From Erodium maritimum (lineage: Eukaryota > Streptophyta > Magnoliopsida > Geraniales > Geraniaceae), in assembly GCA_963921825.1 (NCBI GenBank), contig OY997593.1:65518039-65582038 (forward strand): a DNA stretch of 64,000 nucleotides, written 5' to 3'. A program made the translations under genes and the position numbers. Within the stretch, counting starts at the first letter, position 1; every line of letters starts with the position of its first letter. Of this stretch, positions 12,401 through 27,900 are shown piece after piece. The notes below the pieces were generated by a model, which saw only the letters and a program-made list of their open reading frames with translations, was not told the DNA's origin and ran no database searches.

Positions 12401-13441
12401 CCATCTCGCAAGATCAACAAAGTCAACAGTTCCCTCAGTAAGCTAAAGCACGTAATCGAGTCTGTTCAAGGAGCGGAAGGTACATTTGGTATGACATCAC
12501 GTGCTACAAGTCCACTTCCTGTTGCAGTCGGTTCCATATCTTGGCCTTCCAGCTTCAATGGATCACATCAACAACATTTACCATATTCTAAACCTCTTAA
12601 AGTGGAAAAGGCCGAATCCCCAAGGAAAACACCAGGCGGAAGTGATGGAGGCAGGGAGTTGACGCAGGATAAACTTGCTCATGTGCAAAGCCCATTGCAA
12701 CCAAAATTGCATAAGGGGCCCAAAACAAGGAGTGGCTCCAGGGAGGACAGCGTGGGGACTCCTACATCTCATGGGTCATGCCAAGGTAGTCCTGCAAATG
12801 AAAGTGCATTGGCAAAGGATCCATTTGTTAGTCCAAAGCAGGAGCGGTTTGTCAAAGGAGGAGGATCTGCAGAGTTGCCATTTCAACATTTTGGGCAATT
12901 TGGGCTGTCAGCTGCATACTCAATACCTGAAGCACTTGTGACTACAGAAGCTCTGATACCACTGGGAGGAATGCTTGTTGAAGATGCTGGAAGCTCAAAA
13001 GATTTGAGGAACTTGTGTCCCACAGCAGCTGATGCTAATTTAGATGAGCACTTGCCAGAACCTACCTGGACAAATCGGCACAATACTCCACAAGTCGTGA
13101 GCCCTCTTGCTCAACCAGTGCTGCGTGCGACAGCTAGAGAAGATGTTAAAAGGGTAACAATAAAGGCATCATACAAAGAAGACATCATAAGGTTTCGGAT
13201 ATCTCTGAGTTGTTGCATTGTGGAGCTGAAGGAGGAAGTGGCCAAGAGGCTGAAGCTAGTGGTGGGAGCTTTTGATATCAAGTATCTGGATGATGATCAT
13301 GAGTGGGTTCTGATTGCCTGTGACGCAGACCTGCAGGAGTGTGTGGATGTTTCAAGATCATCAGGGAGCAGTATCATCAGACTGTTGATTCATGACATCA
13401 TGCCCAATCTAGGGAGCTCCTGTGAAAGCTCTGGGGAGTAG
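9219..13441 (+). CDS. NLP7: NIN-like protein (NLP6/NLP7 type), RWP-RK and PB1 transcription factor
   Basis: Nitrate-responsive transcription factor; Arabidopsis NLP7 binds nitrate-responsive elements and its N-terminal region senses nitrate. Exons: 9219-9477, 9841-10421, 10951-10998, 11101-11980 and 12348-13441; phases fit and give 953 aa, against about 959 in NLP7. The start MPEPDDEN matches the family's N-terminus. The acidic run DLDLDLDLDSSWPLDQI is followed by the conserved region around YCVIKERMTQALRYF and QYRMASLRYMFSLD, where the serine corresponds to the phosphorylated site of NLP7. The RWP-RK domain begins at about residue 565 (EKTISLDVLQQYF), crosses the last intron, and contains RWPSRK at 606-611. 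The PB1 domain (VTIKASYKEDIIRFRI ... YLDDDHEWVLIACDADLQEC) is at about 857-939. Introns 2 and 4 carry MITEs. It converges on the KLCR gene. NLP6 is the alternative name. Confidence 0.95.
10481..10850. mobile_element. MITE in NLP intron 2
   Basis: The left end contains cacataaccatcctcaac, and further in gcagatagctcttttttt. The right end carries the inverted counterparts (about 100 bp, moderately diverged). No ORF. Exact ends and target duplication are unclear. Confidence 0.65.
12021..12251. mobile_element. MITE in NLP intron 4, 231 bp
   Basis: Inverted ends of about 45 bp: the left starts ggggaaatgacaatccacta and the right ends with the matching gtcatttccc. Both contain the word ctgaactatgcac followed by ttttac. 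The 9-bp flanks atttctttt and ttttctctt agree at 7 of 9 positions. It belongs to the same GGG-ended group as the elements in the Kish and beta-amylase introns. Confidence 0.75.
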
Positions 13442-13546
13442 TGATGAAGATTGGTTGAATTGTATATACCATTGCAGTGAAATCATACCACCTTCCATTT
13501 AAGGTGTTAGGGACTTAGATTTTGGTTATGAGGACTTGCCTCTGCT

Positions 13547-13746
13547 NNNNNNNNNNNNNNNNNNNNNNNNNNNNNNNNNNNNNNNNNNNNNNNNNNNNNN
13601 NNNNNNNNNNNNNNNNNNNNNNNNNNNNNNNNNNNNNNNNNNNNNNNNNNNNNNNNNNNNNNNNNNNNNNNNNNNNNNNNNNNNNNNNNNNNNNNNNNNN
13701 NNNNNNNNNNNNNNNNNNNNNNNNNNNNNNNNNNNNNNNNNNNNNN
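13547..13746. other. Assembly gap (200 N)
   Basis: Exactly 200 undetermined bases, probably a placeholder length. The gap lies between the NLP stop codon (13441) and the readable part of the KLCR coding sequence, and hides the end of the KLCR gene. Confidence 0.99.
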
Positions 13747-16264
13747 TCCCCATGGCATCATAAGTTGCTGCAAGATTGCTGTATACTCCAAGGGTATCTT
13801 GATGACATGGACCACACTCTTGTTCCAGTATTCCCCTAGCTTCTTCAAACAACTCAGCAGCCTCGTCTATCTTGAATAACTGTACACAAGTCAATCCCAT
13901 CTGGTTTAACACAACCCCAAAGAAAGCTGACTTCCTCTCCCCACTGGCTCTAAGTTTGGCTACAGCGCTCTCAAAAGAGCTCCTTGCATCTTCGTATCTC
14001 CCAACCATGTAATACATTACCCCCATCCGTGCTTCTATGCCGGCAATTGTGCTTTGCTGTCCTGGTTTATCCTCCAACAACTTCATTGCCTTCTGCAAAA
14101 GCTTCAGTGCCTCCTCAGGCTCGTCAACTGATTCATAAATGGCCGATATTTCTGTTAAGCCACCGGCAATCTCTTCTGCTGTGGCTCCAGGTACAGGTTT
14201 GGAATATATCCTCATGGCATTTTCACAGTAGGATTTGGACTCTCTGAGCTTTCCGGTCCTGTGGTAGAGGTCAGCAAGACGTACAAAGACAGAGGCAACT
14301 GTAGGGTGGTTGTCACCCTTGGATGATTTGAAGACAGTTAATGCCTTCTGATAGGAGAAAACAGCCTCATCAAAGCGACTTAGAGACTGATAAATATTTC
14401 CAATGCCAACATCTACAGATGCTACCTCACTATCTTGTCCATTGGCAATCATTGCCATGCTGGCAAGAACTAGATGTTCAAGGGCAGATTCATAGTCTCC
14501 CTTTGCCTCACATACAAGGGCCATCAAACGGCGGTCAGCTGCTTCTTCAAGAGAGGCTGGTTCACTATGCGCACGATGAATTTCAAGAGTTTTCTTGCAC
14601 AAATCTTCTGCTTTATCAAATTGCATTGCTTGAACAAGGGCTTCAGCTAGATACCTGCCACCATCACTGATATTAATAAACTTGAAAGTATGTTCATCAT
14701 AAGCATGCAGACACAAACAATGATAAATATATGTCAGCGCATAGAGAGAAGGCAATCAAACATGAAAAGAGTCATACACAAGCAATGGTGGTTACGTAGG
14801 ATGAAACAAGTAATGGTTGTGATTTCAAGTCCCTAAACTGATGAAGCAAATACATAAAATCATCTCAGAGTTCCCCACTTCATGGCTCAACCTTTAGCAT
14901 GCCAACATTCAATGACTTCTGACAGATAGCATGCCTAAGTCCATATACCTTTGACAAATAGATACTAAGAGCATCTAATTTTATTATTAGGAGTTAGGGC
15001 CATAACTTTTAGGGTGAGACTGACAATACATATTATGAGTGACATGTGAAATTTATGTACACGGTGTCGTCGATGACAGTTCCAAAAAAATGTCCACATA
15101 CAGATATGACAACTGACATGTGACTGCCTTGGATTTCTATGTAACACAAAACTCTCCTTTCTCTTGATTCCACAAAATGACACCTTATCTTGCTAAAAAA
15201 ATCATTTCACTTCACATAGAAGTCAGTCCACCATTCACATCCCATTTCTAAGAAATAACATAAATGTGCAAGTATACCATGTTATAGACAAATTCTGACA
15301 ATAGCCAATTCAGGTAGACACAATACAACTAACGTGTGGATAGAGTAACAGTCAATCCAGGAAGATCTGGTAACCATGTGCAGCTTGTTCAACCTAATTT
15401 CACCAGAATTCTGATAATTGCTTCATTAAACTGAAGAAGATTTTATAAAGATGTTAAATTGGCCACCCTGAATCCATTTCTTTCCAAAATTGGCATAACA
15501 ATCCCATATGTAAGCCTAATTTTATCCTTGAACTTATCTCAATTCTATCAAATTAAGCAATCCAACTCCATAAAAACAAACACAGATATAATCCAGCAAA
15601 AACGTCAAAGATTTAAGTAGAGTAGGCAAATTCAAAATTACCTGCAAGTCTCCCCAACTCTAGGATCTGTCTCTCCCAACGTCTCGATCTGAATCTTCAA
15701 TCCTTCCTCGTAGCTAGCAATCGACCGATCCACCTGCCCCAGCATCGAATACGTATCTCCTAGCTGCATATATCCAGAGAAAGCTGCAAGCGCGTGATCC
15801 GCACCTCTGGCGATGTCCGGAACCTTAATTGCCCTCTCCAGCACCGGCACCGCCTCCTCGAACCTACCCAGGCTGCAATAAATCGCGGCGAGGACGTGCA
15901 GGCTCATGGCTAGGTCGAGGCTGGGCTCCCCGTCAACGGCGCAGCGCTCGAAAGACTTGGAGGCCCGAAGCGCATAGTCAAGCGCCTTGGCTGGGCCGTC
16001 GCCGGAGGCGATGGTGTCACGGGCGAGCTTGAGAAGGAAGGGACCGAGATCCGGGTTGTCAAGAGAGGCATCGGGGAGGGTAGGAGAATCCGGCGGCGGC
16101 TTCTTGGTGGGTCGGCTCGGGGAGGGCTTGGATCGGGAATGGGATGGGGATGGGAGCTTCCTAGACTCCGATCTGTTCGATTGGGATTGAGTCGGGGTGT
16201 TGGGGACGGAGATGCGGAGCGGCAGCGCGTCCGGTGGCGTGTTGAGCGAGACAAGACCCGGCAT
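13747..16264 (-). CDS. KLCR: Kinesin light chain-related TPR protein (KLCR/CMU type), C-terminus missing in gap
   Basis: TPR protein related to kinesin light chains; Arabidopsis KLCR/CMU proteins sit on cortical microtubules and hold cellulose-synthase tracks in place. Exon 1 is 16264-15642, starting MPGLVSLNTPPDALPLRISV, the family N-terminus. Exon 2 runs from 14654 into the gap at 13747. The donor (gtaatt) and acceptor (ggcag) agree in phase. A Ser/Pro-rich basic N-terminal 70 residues precede a TPR array from about residue 80, with units such as LHVLAAIYCSLGRFEEAVPV, GNIYQSLSRFDEAVFSYQKAL, VRLADLYHRTGKLRESKSYC and NQMGLTCVQLFKIDEAAELF. About 510 residues are readable; family members are near 600, so roughly 90 are lost. 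The few codons left of the gap do not look like the family's end. The single intron is 987 bp. Confidence 0.93.
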
Positions 16265-18159
16265 TGCTGAATCCCCAACTGGGACCAGAGGAAAATTCCA
16301 GTGAGGATCGAAGAATTAAACCAATCTGAATCCTCAACAACCACGCAACAACTATGTAGGGAAATGAGTGAGGTGGTTGGGGTGGGTGGCGGAGCAGCGG
16401 CAGCGAATGGCGGTGGAGTTACGGCGGAGCAGAGAGGAAGGATCGGTGCTCGGAGCGGGTCGTAAATGCGGATTGGAGATGAAAAATAGACGTTAGATCA
16501 ATGCGCGTAGCAGTAGGTCTTCACCATCACTCACTCTCACTGTAATCAATCAGTTTCGTGTTGGGTCTACAGACCAACAGGGTCAACTTGCTCTTTCGTG
16601 GCCTGTGGGGACACTATGGTAATTTTATATTCACCTTCATGACAGTTAAGCATGGCGGCTTTTACCGTTGCAGACCTCGGTGGGTTGGGCTTCGAAGCAA
16701 AAAACCTTTTAGGCCCACCGGCCTACCTACTTAATGTTCCATTTTCTGGGCCCTACTTCACATCTTTCTTTTCCAGCTTGGTTTAGTATTATTTATATTT
16801 TTGTGCAATGATTTAATATGTTTTCCTTATCTCTTCCAACTTTTGGAAGGTGGGAATATGAAGATCGCTTCATCTGGAAGTAGTTATGATTTAAAATGAT
16901 GGCACATGCTGCGTTTAATTATTGCTTATTATGCTTAACATGATAAATTGATTCGAATTTCACATATATTTATATACTTTATAATTCAATTGAATCAAAT
17001 AATTATGACGTTGAGAGTAAAACAAATATTGAAATCTCCAATTGAACATATCTCGTTTTGTTAACCGTCGATATTCATAAAAAAAGTGAACACATTAATA
17101 GATATTTAATTACAAATTAAATAAATCTTACTATAATAATTTTTTTCAAAACGAATTAAAACAGGTTGAATCAAAATAAATAATCACATATGTAGCAAAA
17201 AGGGGTCAGACATAAAATCATGTCCAATTAGTACCGTCCACTTGGTTCCCATCACTGAATGATAATCCATTTTGATGAATGTATTAAATAAACATGGACA
17301 TGGACACAAGCAATGATAATATTATATATGGTTTTGCTTTTCTTATGTAATCTTTTCATTTTTTTTGATCAGAGATGTTTTATTTATGTCTGTCAAAAAG
17401 GCGGGTAGCCTATAAACAAGGCTAGAAATGTCCGTTACGGACTACAACCAAGGTATATCAACCTCAACACAGTTTAACCAAAACTTATTTCTACTCAACA
17501 ATACGAACACAAAAAATATCCACAGCCAACTCAACTAGGATAATTTGATAAACTTAGAAACTTTTCATCTATATCATTATCCATATTGCTTTTAGAAACA
17601 GGTGTGTAGAATAATTTAGTCTGGCCTGGTTATAGCGATTTGATATTTTTGGACCAGCAAGTTAGCTCTCATCTGCAAGATCGTCTTCTTCACGTTCTCA
17701 CCATGATTATGATTATAAAGTATATCTTTTTTCACCGGAGGTTTAATCTATCTTCAAAACAAGTATATACAATTTAAATTTGAAGCATCTTAATAATGCC
17801 TTTTCTGCCAACCCCATCTTGCAATTTTCCAGCTTTTCATCACCTGTCTATGCAGATGATTTACTTATTAATAACAGGATTCTGAGCCATCATCAAATAA
17901 TAGTCATCATAATAAGCATATTCTTATGGTCCGATAAACAAGATTTAAATCACAATGACAACGAGAGCGATGAAGAAATCAGATTCGATAATTGCTAGGA
18001 AGGAGGAGGTATTCTATTACACATTACATTATTACAACCCTTTTCCTTCCACAACAATCCCTAAACATCATACATCAAAACAAAAACCGTTGAAGTATCA
18101 CTACACATTCACATCAATGGATCGACAAATTTATGTACAAATTCGATTTCCAATCCTTC
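16265..18159. other. Intergenic between KLCR promoter and beta-amylase 3' end
   Basis: The 16265-16560 part contains the KLCR 5' UTR and proximal promoter (GC-rich, then AT-rich). From 16700 to 18150 the sequence is AT-rich with no recognised gene; small ORFs at 17780-18248 show no family resemblance. The beta-amylase 3' UTR lies just below 18160. Confidence 0.45.
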
Positions 18160-21434
<3,275 letters not shown>

Positions 21435-22021
21435 GAAATTAGGATTCTCGGAAATGCGATTTTACAGAAAAAAATAAGGATTTTAAATAAACAGTTATAA
21501 GATTACTCCGAGGGAAATCGAGAAAGAGGAGATACGGGAGAGTGAGCTTCTGCTTTGGAGTTCGTTATCGTTAGGGATATGAAAGGGAGTGACGACAGTG
21601 CACTGAAGATAATATACATCAGCAATTTTGGACGGCTCAGATTTCATGCAGATTCCATGACTGATTGATCGTGATTTCCTTGTTGCTTAACCCGTAAGCT
21701 TAAGCAACAACTTGTTGCGTAAAGCTTCGATTTTTCCATTAGCCGACTAATTTTAATCCCTCCCGCAAAGTCATCTTTCAAAAGCAACCTGACCTACGAC
21801 GTCGTTTTCACGACACTGCCAATTTGGCAACACTTCATTCAAGTGATGCAACTCATACCATATATATACCTGGACAGAGTATGAATAAAAACTATATTGA
21901 ATTTGAATATAATGATGATGATATATGATTTAATGCATGATGATTGTATATGAACAAAATGTATACAATGCACTAGTTTTGTAAGAAAATCTCCAAATTC
22001 TGGCCAAGGGGAAGAAAATGA

Positions 22022-23742
22022 ACCCCACAACACCAACAGCAACTGCACAAACCGGTAATCCTCAAAATTTCCAAATACTTGTAGAATTCAGGCATGTATT
22101 TTGCAAAATCAGATCCTGCAGCGTATGCAAGAGCTCCAATTGCAAGTAGAGCCTCTTCATGAGCTGTGGTGCTTCTGCAAGCAAATACTCTCAAGAAAAG
22201 GCCCATCATCATATTTTGTTTGCTCTGCTGAACCTAGTTTCTGTATAATCACCTGCAAGCAACCACAGAGAAGGCCGTGTAACTCATTTTGTTTCTCCCT
22301 CTCATCAGCTGGTAGCTTAGAGCATCAGCAGCCCATAACTGCTAAGCCAACGCGAAACTAACGCTAAACTAGCGCGTGCATTGTGGAATGGTACGCTTGG
22401 ATGACGGTCCGGGCCCGCTACCGCCATATGAGCCGCTACCGCTTAGATCTCTATTTGTATTTTTTTATTCAAATATAATAAAATGTAATGATTTGAATCT
22501 TTAAGTGAGTCACGTGGTACACTAATGTGCTGCCATGTATGTTTTTTTTTACTTTGCTTTTTCATATGCTAGTTTTTCTTTTAAATATCATTTTTTTAAT
22601 GTTAGTACTGTAAAATCTTTTTTTGAAAAAAAACAAGATTAAAAAGTTTGGTATTTTTTCATTCTTTAAAAAATATTAATTTTAAATTTCAAAATTATAA
22701 AAACATATGTTTTCACTAAATAAACAAAATTTCAATAAAATTTAAGATTACCATAATTTATGGGTATTCAATATTATTGAAAAGCGCTGCTCTAATATGC
22801 GATTAAGGTTTAGCGAAGGGAGGGTGGCAACCGTGGGTTTCAACAATTCCGGCAGCCGCCCAAGATCGAGCGGCGGAGATCCTGAGACAGTGGTGTATTT
22901 TCATAAATCACATTTGTTAAGTCAATAATTTTTATATAAGCCATATTCTTCTTAATAAAATCACATTTTTATTTATAAATAAAATTTATATTTTACTATA
23001 TACAAAATGCATTTTCATACTTATCATAATAATTGTATTTTTATATTTTCTTTAGTGGACTAAAATTTTGTCATATATCTATGAACTGTTTAGGAAAAAT
23101 TATAATAAAAATAATTTAGTAAAATAATAGACCACCACATAAAAAATAAAGTAATAAATAAAATAAAAATAATAATTTAATAAAATAATAGATCACCACA
23201 TAAAAATAATAAATTATTAAAATAATAGATCATTTTTGTAGACCATATAAATAAATATAATAATAAAAATAGTAAGTAAATTAATAATAAAAATAATAAG
23301 TCTAGATCTAGTTTAGCATCATCCCATTGTAGACAAAAATGTTAAGCATTACTAAAAAGTTGTTTCTCTTTCCTATGTGGCAATCGTTTCTCTCTCCCCC
23401 AACACAAATTAGTAATGCTAGACCAATGCTACCATTGTGGATGCTCTTATGTCCCCCAAGAGTCTGGTGGAGCTCCATCATGATGACAGGAACCAGCTGT
23501 GTCACCATAGGAGTTGTCTTGTCAGTAGAACACCTCACAACTTTTTTTTAATGTCTCATATGCTGCAGTTAGGAGGCGTGATTCTCCAGCATCTTCTCGG
23601 TGAGTCACATTGATGAGAGCCTAAACAATATCTTGGAAATAGGGAGTTAGTGGTGACGAGGATGGTTCCATGTCCTCATAACCTTGGGCCAAGAAATAGA
23701 GAGCATCGCAGGCTTTCTCAGCAACATTTGGAACATCTTCTA
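22022..23742 (-). pseudogene. Importin subunit beta-1 gene fragment, split by a MITE
   Basis: Minus-strand pieces match the HEAT-repeat region of plant importin beta-1 (nuclear import receptor). Reading from 23742 downward: DVPNVAEKACDALYFLAQGY, then REDAGESRLLTAAYETL, RCSTDKTTPMV and IMMELHQTLGG; after the inserted element, DEREKQNELHGLLCGCLQVI, FLRVFACRSTTAHEEALLA and DFAKYMPEFYKYLE; it ends at about 22022 in AVGVVG-like sequence. There is at least one stop, a small deletion after AEQTKY and a frame change near YKYLE, so it is not functional. No intron is seen inside the matching pieces. Its upper edge at about 23742 joins directly to copia gag sequence. Only about 200 of the protein's ~870 residues are present. 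Confidence 0.85.
22320..23446. mobile_element. PIF/Harbinger-type non-autonomous element, 1127 bp
   Basis: Inverted ends gagcatcagcag and (other strand) gagcatccacaatgg, flanked on both sides by tta (22317-22319, 23447-23449), the 3-bp duplication of Harbinger/Tourist elements. The importin reading frame resumes on either side, which proves that this is an insertion. The interior is extremely AT-rich (22600-23300), has no transposase ORF, and holds repeated words such as aataatagaycaccacataaaa. Confidence 0.85.
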
Positions 23743-24218
23743 TACATGTAATCTTCCATTTTCATTTTCAAGAATCCAAAATACATACCATCGAATCTCT
23801 CGATTCCGTGAACAGAACCATCGTCTTTGACCATCTTCTTCTCAATCACAAACACAACCTAGTGATCTGATACCATTTGAAAGGAATTAAACCAAATTCA
23901 TGTCTCCGAAGAACGATGAAAAAAATAACGATGAATAGAAAAGACGCCAGAGTTTATACTGGTTCACTTCTAGAATAGGAGCTATGTCCAATTGTCGCCT
24001 GTAATACGATCCACTATAATCTCCAAAGGGAGTCTCGGTTACAACCTCTAGTTTCTACCTATCTTGTTCTCACGCACACTGTGTCCTTTTCTATTTGTTT
24101 TGTGCTACATATCTAACACACGACTATAGCAAGCCTTTTTTAGGCACACAAGAGAACAACTAAAATCCTAGGGCTATAGGGTAGGCCCACGGGGGCCATT
24201 AGGCTTCACAACCCAACA
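23743..24218 (-). mobile_element. Ty1/copia 5' LTR, primer-binding site and gag start
   Basis: On the minus strand an LTR of 341 bp runs from 24218 (TGTTGGGTTG) to 23878 (ending TTTCA). After 2 bp comes TGGTATCAGATC (23875-23864), close to the initiator-tRNA(Met) primer site TGGTATCAGAGC. About 30 bp on, an ATG opens MVKDDGSVHGIERFDG, then FGFLKMKMEDYMY, like the start of copia gag. At about 23742 the frame passes into importin beta sequence. No second LTR was found. LTR ends are by eye. Confidence 0.7.
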
Positions 24219-27200
24219 GATTTTTGGTTCAGGTCTAGGCAGTTGTTTTTTTTTTATCATCAACTTTTTAAAAACATTCAATCCTTCGAAATAAAGGGAG
24301 ATGACAAGGTATTGATGAATCAGTCCTCAATACAAACAAGAGCACTGTAATATAGCACAACCTCAAAATAGTCCCTACAAGGGGAAGAAACCAGACAAAT
24401 GGTCTTAGTACCGATATAACCAACATAAAACAAATAAAAGCCAACAAGGGCTTAGAGAACTGAACAACAATTGAACCCTAAGAAAGACTACCAAGTAGCT
24501 CAACAAAACAATCGAGGTCTATATCCCAGGTTTAATAAACTTGAAGCTCCAACAAAAAGCTAAGGTATGGGATACCCGGATTTGACAAACTTGAAGCCCA
24601 AATTAACCTCCAGACATGCAAAATCTAGTCTTAAAACGAACAAGTAAAAGCGATATATCTCATAGAGACCATCTACTCAACGAATAAAATAGACGTCGAC
24701 ACGCTGGCACTCAACACTGCAAAACAACAGAGATAATCTAGTGTACAAAGCCACTGAAACACTTAAACCCTAAAAACTAAATCCAGACGATTTCAATATA
24801 GGTCAAAGACCTAAACCACCCATCGGGGGCCAACACCACAACCGACGAGGCCCATGCCAACAAAAGACGGGGAAACCTAGAAATCGGGCTAAATCTAGTA
24901 TTGGGATAAGTGGAAAGCTTAGAACAAGAACGAAAAAGGAACAAACGGAGGGCCTTACTAAAGACCCCATCTTGAACAACGACATGACGATTTCCTCCAA
25001 AATCATCAAAACAGATAAAAAAGAGAGGCAACTAAGCGGCCAACACCGAAATTTATGAGTTGTAGATCCTCCCTGAGTGGAGATCTGTGGAGAGATAAAC
25101 AAAGTCAGGGCTGAAGCTGAGGAAATCGTCGTCCGGTGGAGGAGGAGGAGCCAGAAGTGGCTAGCCCTCAGCCACTCCAACCCACTCCTACCCGACCAGA
25201 TCGTCATCGGTGAGGACCCCCTCTAGAAATCGCCACGCACGGAAGAAGTTACAACTTCGACCAATAACCAACACTAAAAGCAGCTAGGCGAGACCACCTG
25301 TAATATTTGGCTCCAAAAATTGGTCTAATTTTTTGGCCCATGAGCTAGGCCCATTTAACCCAAACACAAGCCCATCTCTCATATTCTCTTGTATTGATAT
25401 ATGAGGAATATTAGGGTATTTGGTTCCCTTGTACACGACAGTAAATAGATCAGGGATAGAGAGAGGCGCCAGCAAAAAGGAGCAAGGAAACAGGGGTTTC
25501 TTAGATTGGCTCCTTGGGCGATTGTTTGCTATATTGATCAAGAGATCAATTGGTCAATGGAGGCTTGAGGTTGAGGTTATTGGCAACATCAAGTGATAGA
25601 GCATTAATGCTCCACGGTTACATGGATTAGCAAAATCAAGCTACTCATGATGAAGAATTAAATGGTTGGTCTTGTACAGAGCAATATCATTTGCTCATTG
25701 GCTTGTGGTGTATGACAGTATCAATAGGCGGAGAGGGAAAAGCTTAAGGTAATTCTTTGTTCTTTTTCTTGTTGAGATACACGGCAGTACAAAATCAGGG
25801 GAAAGAGTTTAAGTTGCTGAAGCAAGTGCAAAAGCAATTGGGAAATTCTCGTCTCTTTGGGCTAGTGTCAACCGGAAAACAAAGATTTCGGTTAGCTTTA
25901 TTAGTTCTCGTCTTGGTTGTCGTATTATACTGAGAAATAGAGAATTATGGTTGTAATTCTCGGATTATTTCTCGGTTAATACAAGGAGTTCGTCGTTGTC
26001 CCGGGGTTGTAGTCACCCCTTCTTTTCTCCATTTTGACAATGTCGAGTAATTGGGAAGTTTGGGAGTGATCGGTACTTGTCGGGGTTGCATTTGGGCGTA
26101 ATTTCATAATAATCGAAGTTGGCTTGCGTATTAAAAAGTGTGTTGCTTCGTCACTTTAGATTTTGCCACCGATCGCAGAAAAGGGGAGCTTTAGGCGGGT
26201 TGTCGCGAGCGCTTCTGGAGCTACGTTTGGATTTGGATGGCAATACGAGGTAGGGAAAAGTAGCCGGATATCGGTTTGACTAGGGAAAGTTACTAGTAAA
26301 AATGCATATGGGTACCTGGTTGTGCCCGTAGGTTGATTATACTTGGCATGTATGTAGAATTGTATGTGGGTACCTGGTTGTGCCCGTAGGTGGTGGATAC
26401 TCCGTAAAATACCGTGTTATACCTGTTAGCGTATATTGTGTTTGTATTGTTTGACTAGTTGTGCGCTTGGAGTGTTGAACTTGAGTGTGTATTGAATGAC
26501 TCGTGTGACTTGATAGTTGGTAGTGCCTTGGTATGTTAAATGCGATACTGATAGTGTGTTGTGATAATTGTTTGAGTGTTGGTGATCTATGTGGTGATGG
26601 GTGGTTAAGGTATGGCCCGTCTGTCGACTCGCCATCGACGAAGGGTGTCGTGGTTCCGCGATGAGGTGGGCCCACCTTCCGACTAGCAATCAGTAAAGTG
26701 TTGCGATTTGTTCCGCGAAGAGGTCGGCTCGCCTTTCCGATTGGCGGTCGGAAAAAGTATTGCGGGGCAGCGCCAGGCCCAGCCGTTTGCTACCGGAAAC
26801 TGTGCAGTGTGTGCGTTGATATTGCGTGATAATGTGTGCATTTGCAACTTGATTTGTTGAGGATGTAATCTCTGTTGTTTGTTTCGATTGCGGAAAAGGT
26901 GGTAGAGATGTTGGTATGTTTGACGGTGAGCCCGTGCGGCAGTTTGGTATCATGCGTGAACTATATGTCACGCCCCAAATCCGGTTTTGACCGGACTCGA
27001 GACGTGAACTAGGAAAACCAATAAAACATAATTAAAAGTAAATTTAAACGGAAATCAACTTCACAATTTAGTTCCAAATAACAACTCCGATAAATATAAC
27101 ATGAGTCAACCGCTCAAATCCGAACAAATAAAAACATAGTTTGATAAGGAAAAAGGGCACGTCTCTAATACAACACAACCCGGACCCTCAATGAGTTCCC

Positions 27201-27529
27201 GAGCCCTGAGACGTCCTCTAGGCCTACTCATCAATGAAACATGTAAAAAGAAACAGTAGACACAAAGGGGGTGAGCTTACGCTCAGTAGGAAAAAGTAGT
27301 AAAGGAAAAATAACCCAATTCCCAATTAGTACGATTACCCAAAAGACACCATAATTAGAGATCAATAAGAATCGCAACACGTAATAAAATAGCAACTCAA
27401 AGGAGATCAACAGAGAGACAACTTATTCACCAATAAAACAACTAACGAAACACACGAGTACCGAAATATAGATAAATTAAACCACAAGACTCTGATATAC
27501 ACACAAACCAACAAATCATACCAGAATGC

Positions 27530-27900
27530 CCCTCGGTCAAGATGTCCTCCCGGAAATGTACCCGAAGGGACACATATCATCGGGGTGAAACAAGTCTCTC
27601 TGGAACACGTAACATCGGAGTGAGATAACAGTATACCATGCCGGAATATCCCTCGGCCTAGGTCTTCCCGGAACACGTAGCATCGGGGTGGAATAGTCTC
27701 TCCGGAACACGTAGCATCAGAGTGAGACAACGATATACCATGCCGGAATATCCCTCGGCCTAGGTCTTCCCGGAACACGTAGCATCGGGGTGAAACAAGT
27801 CTTTCCGGAACACGTAGCATCGGATAAGACAATAATATACCATACCGGAATGTCCCTCGGCCTAGGTCTTCCCGGAACACGTAGCATCGGGGTAAGTAAA
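27530..27900. repeat. Tandem repeats inside LTR B
   Basis: About four diverged copies of a unit containing ccggaacacgtagcatcggg followed by gtgaRacaa and ccctcggcctaggtctt. The same unit, in the other orientation, recurs in the 3' LTR at 60241-60570. This marks a shared LTR architecture. Confidence 0.75.

Noticed and set aside
23308-23840. Whole minus-strand region as copia gag
   Set aside because: Only the first ~35 codons after the primer site look like gag; from about 23742 the sequence matches importin beta-1.
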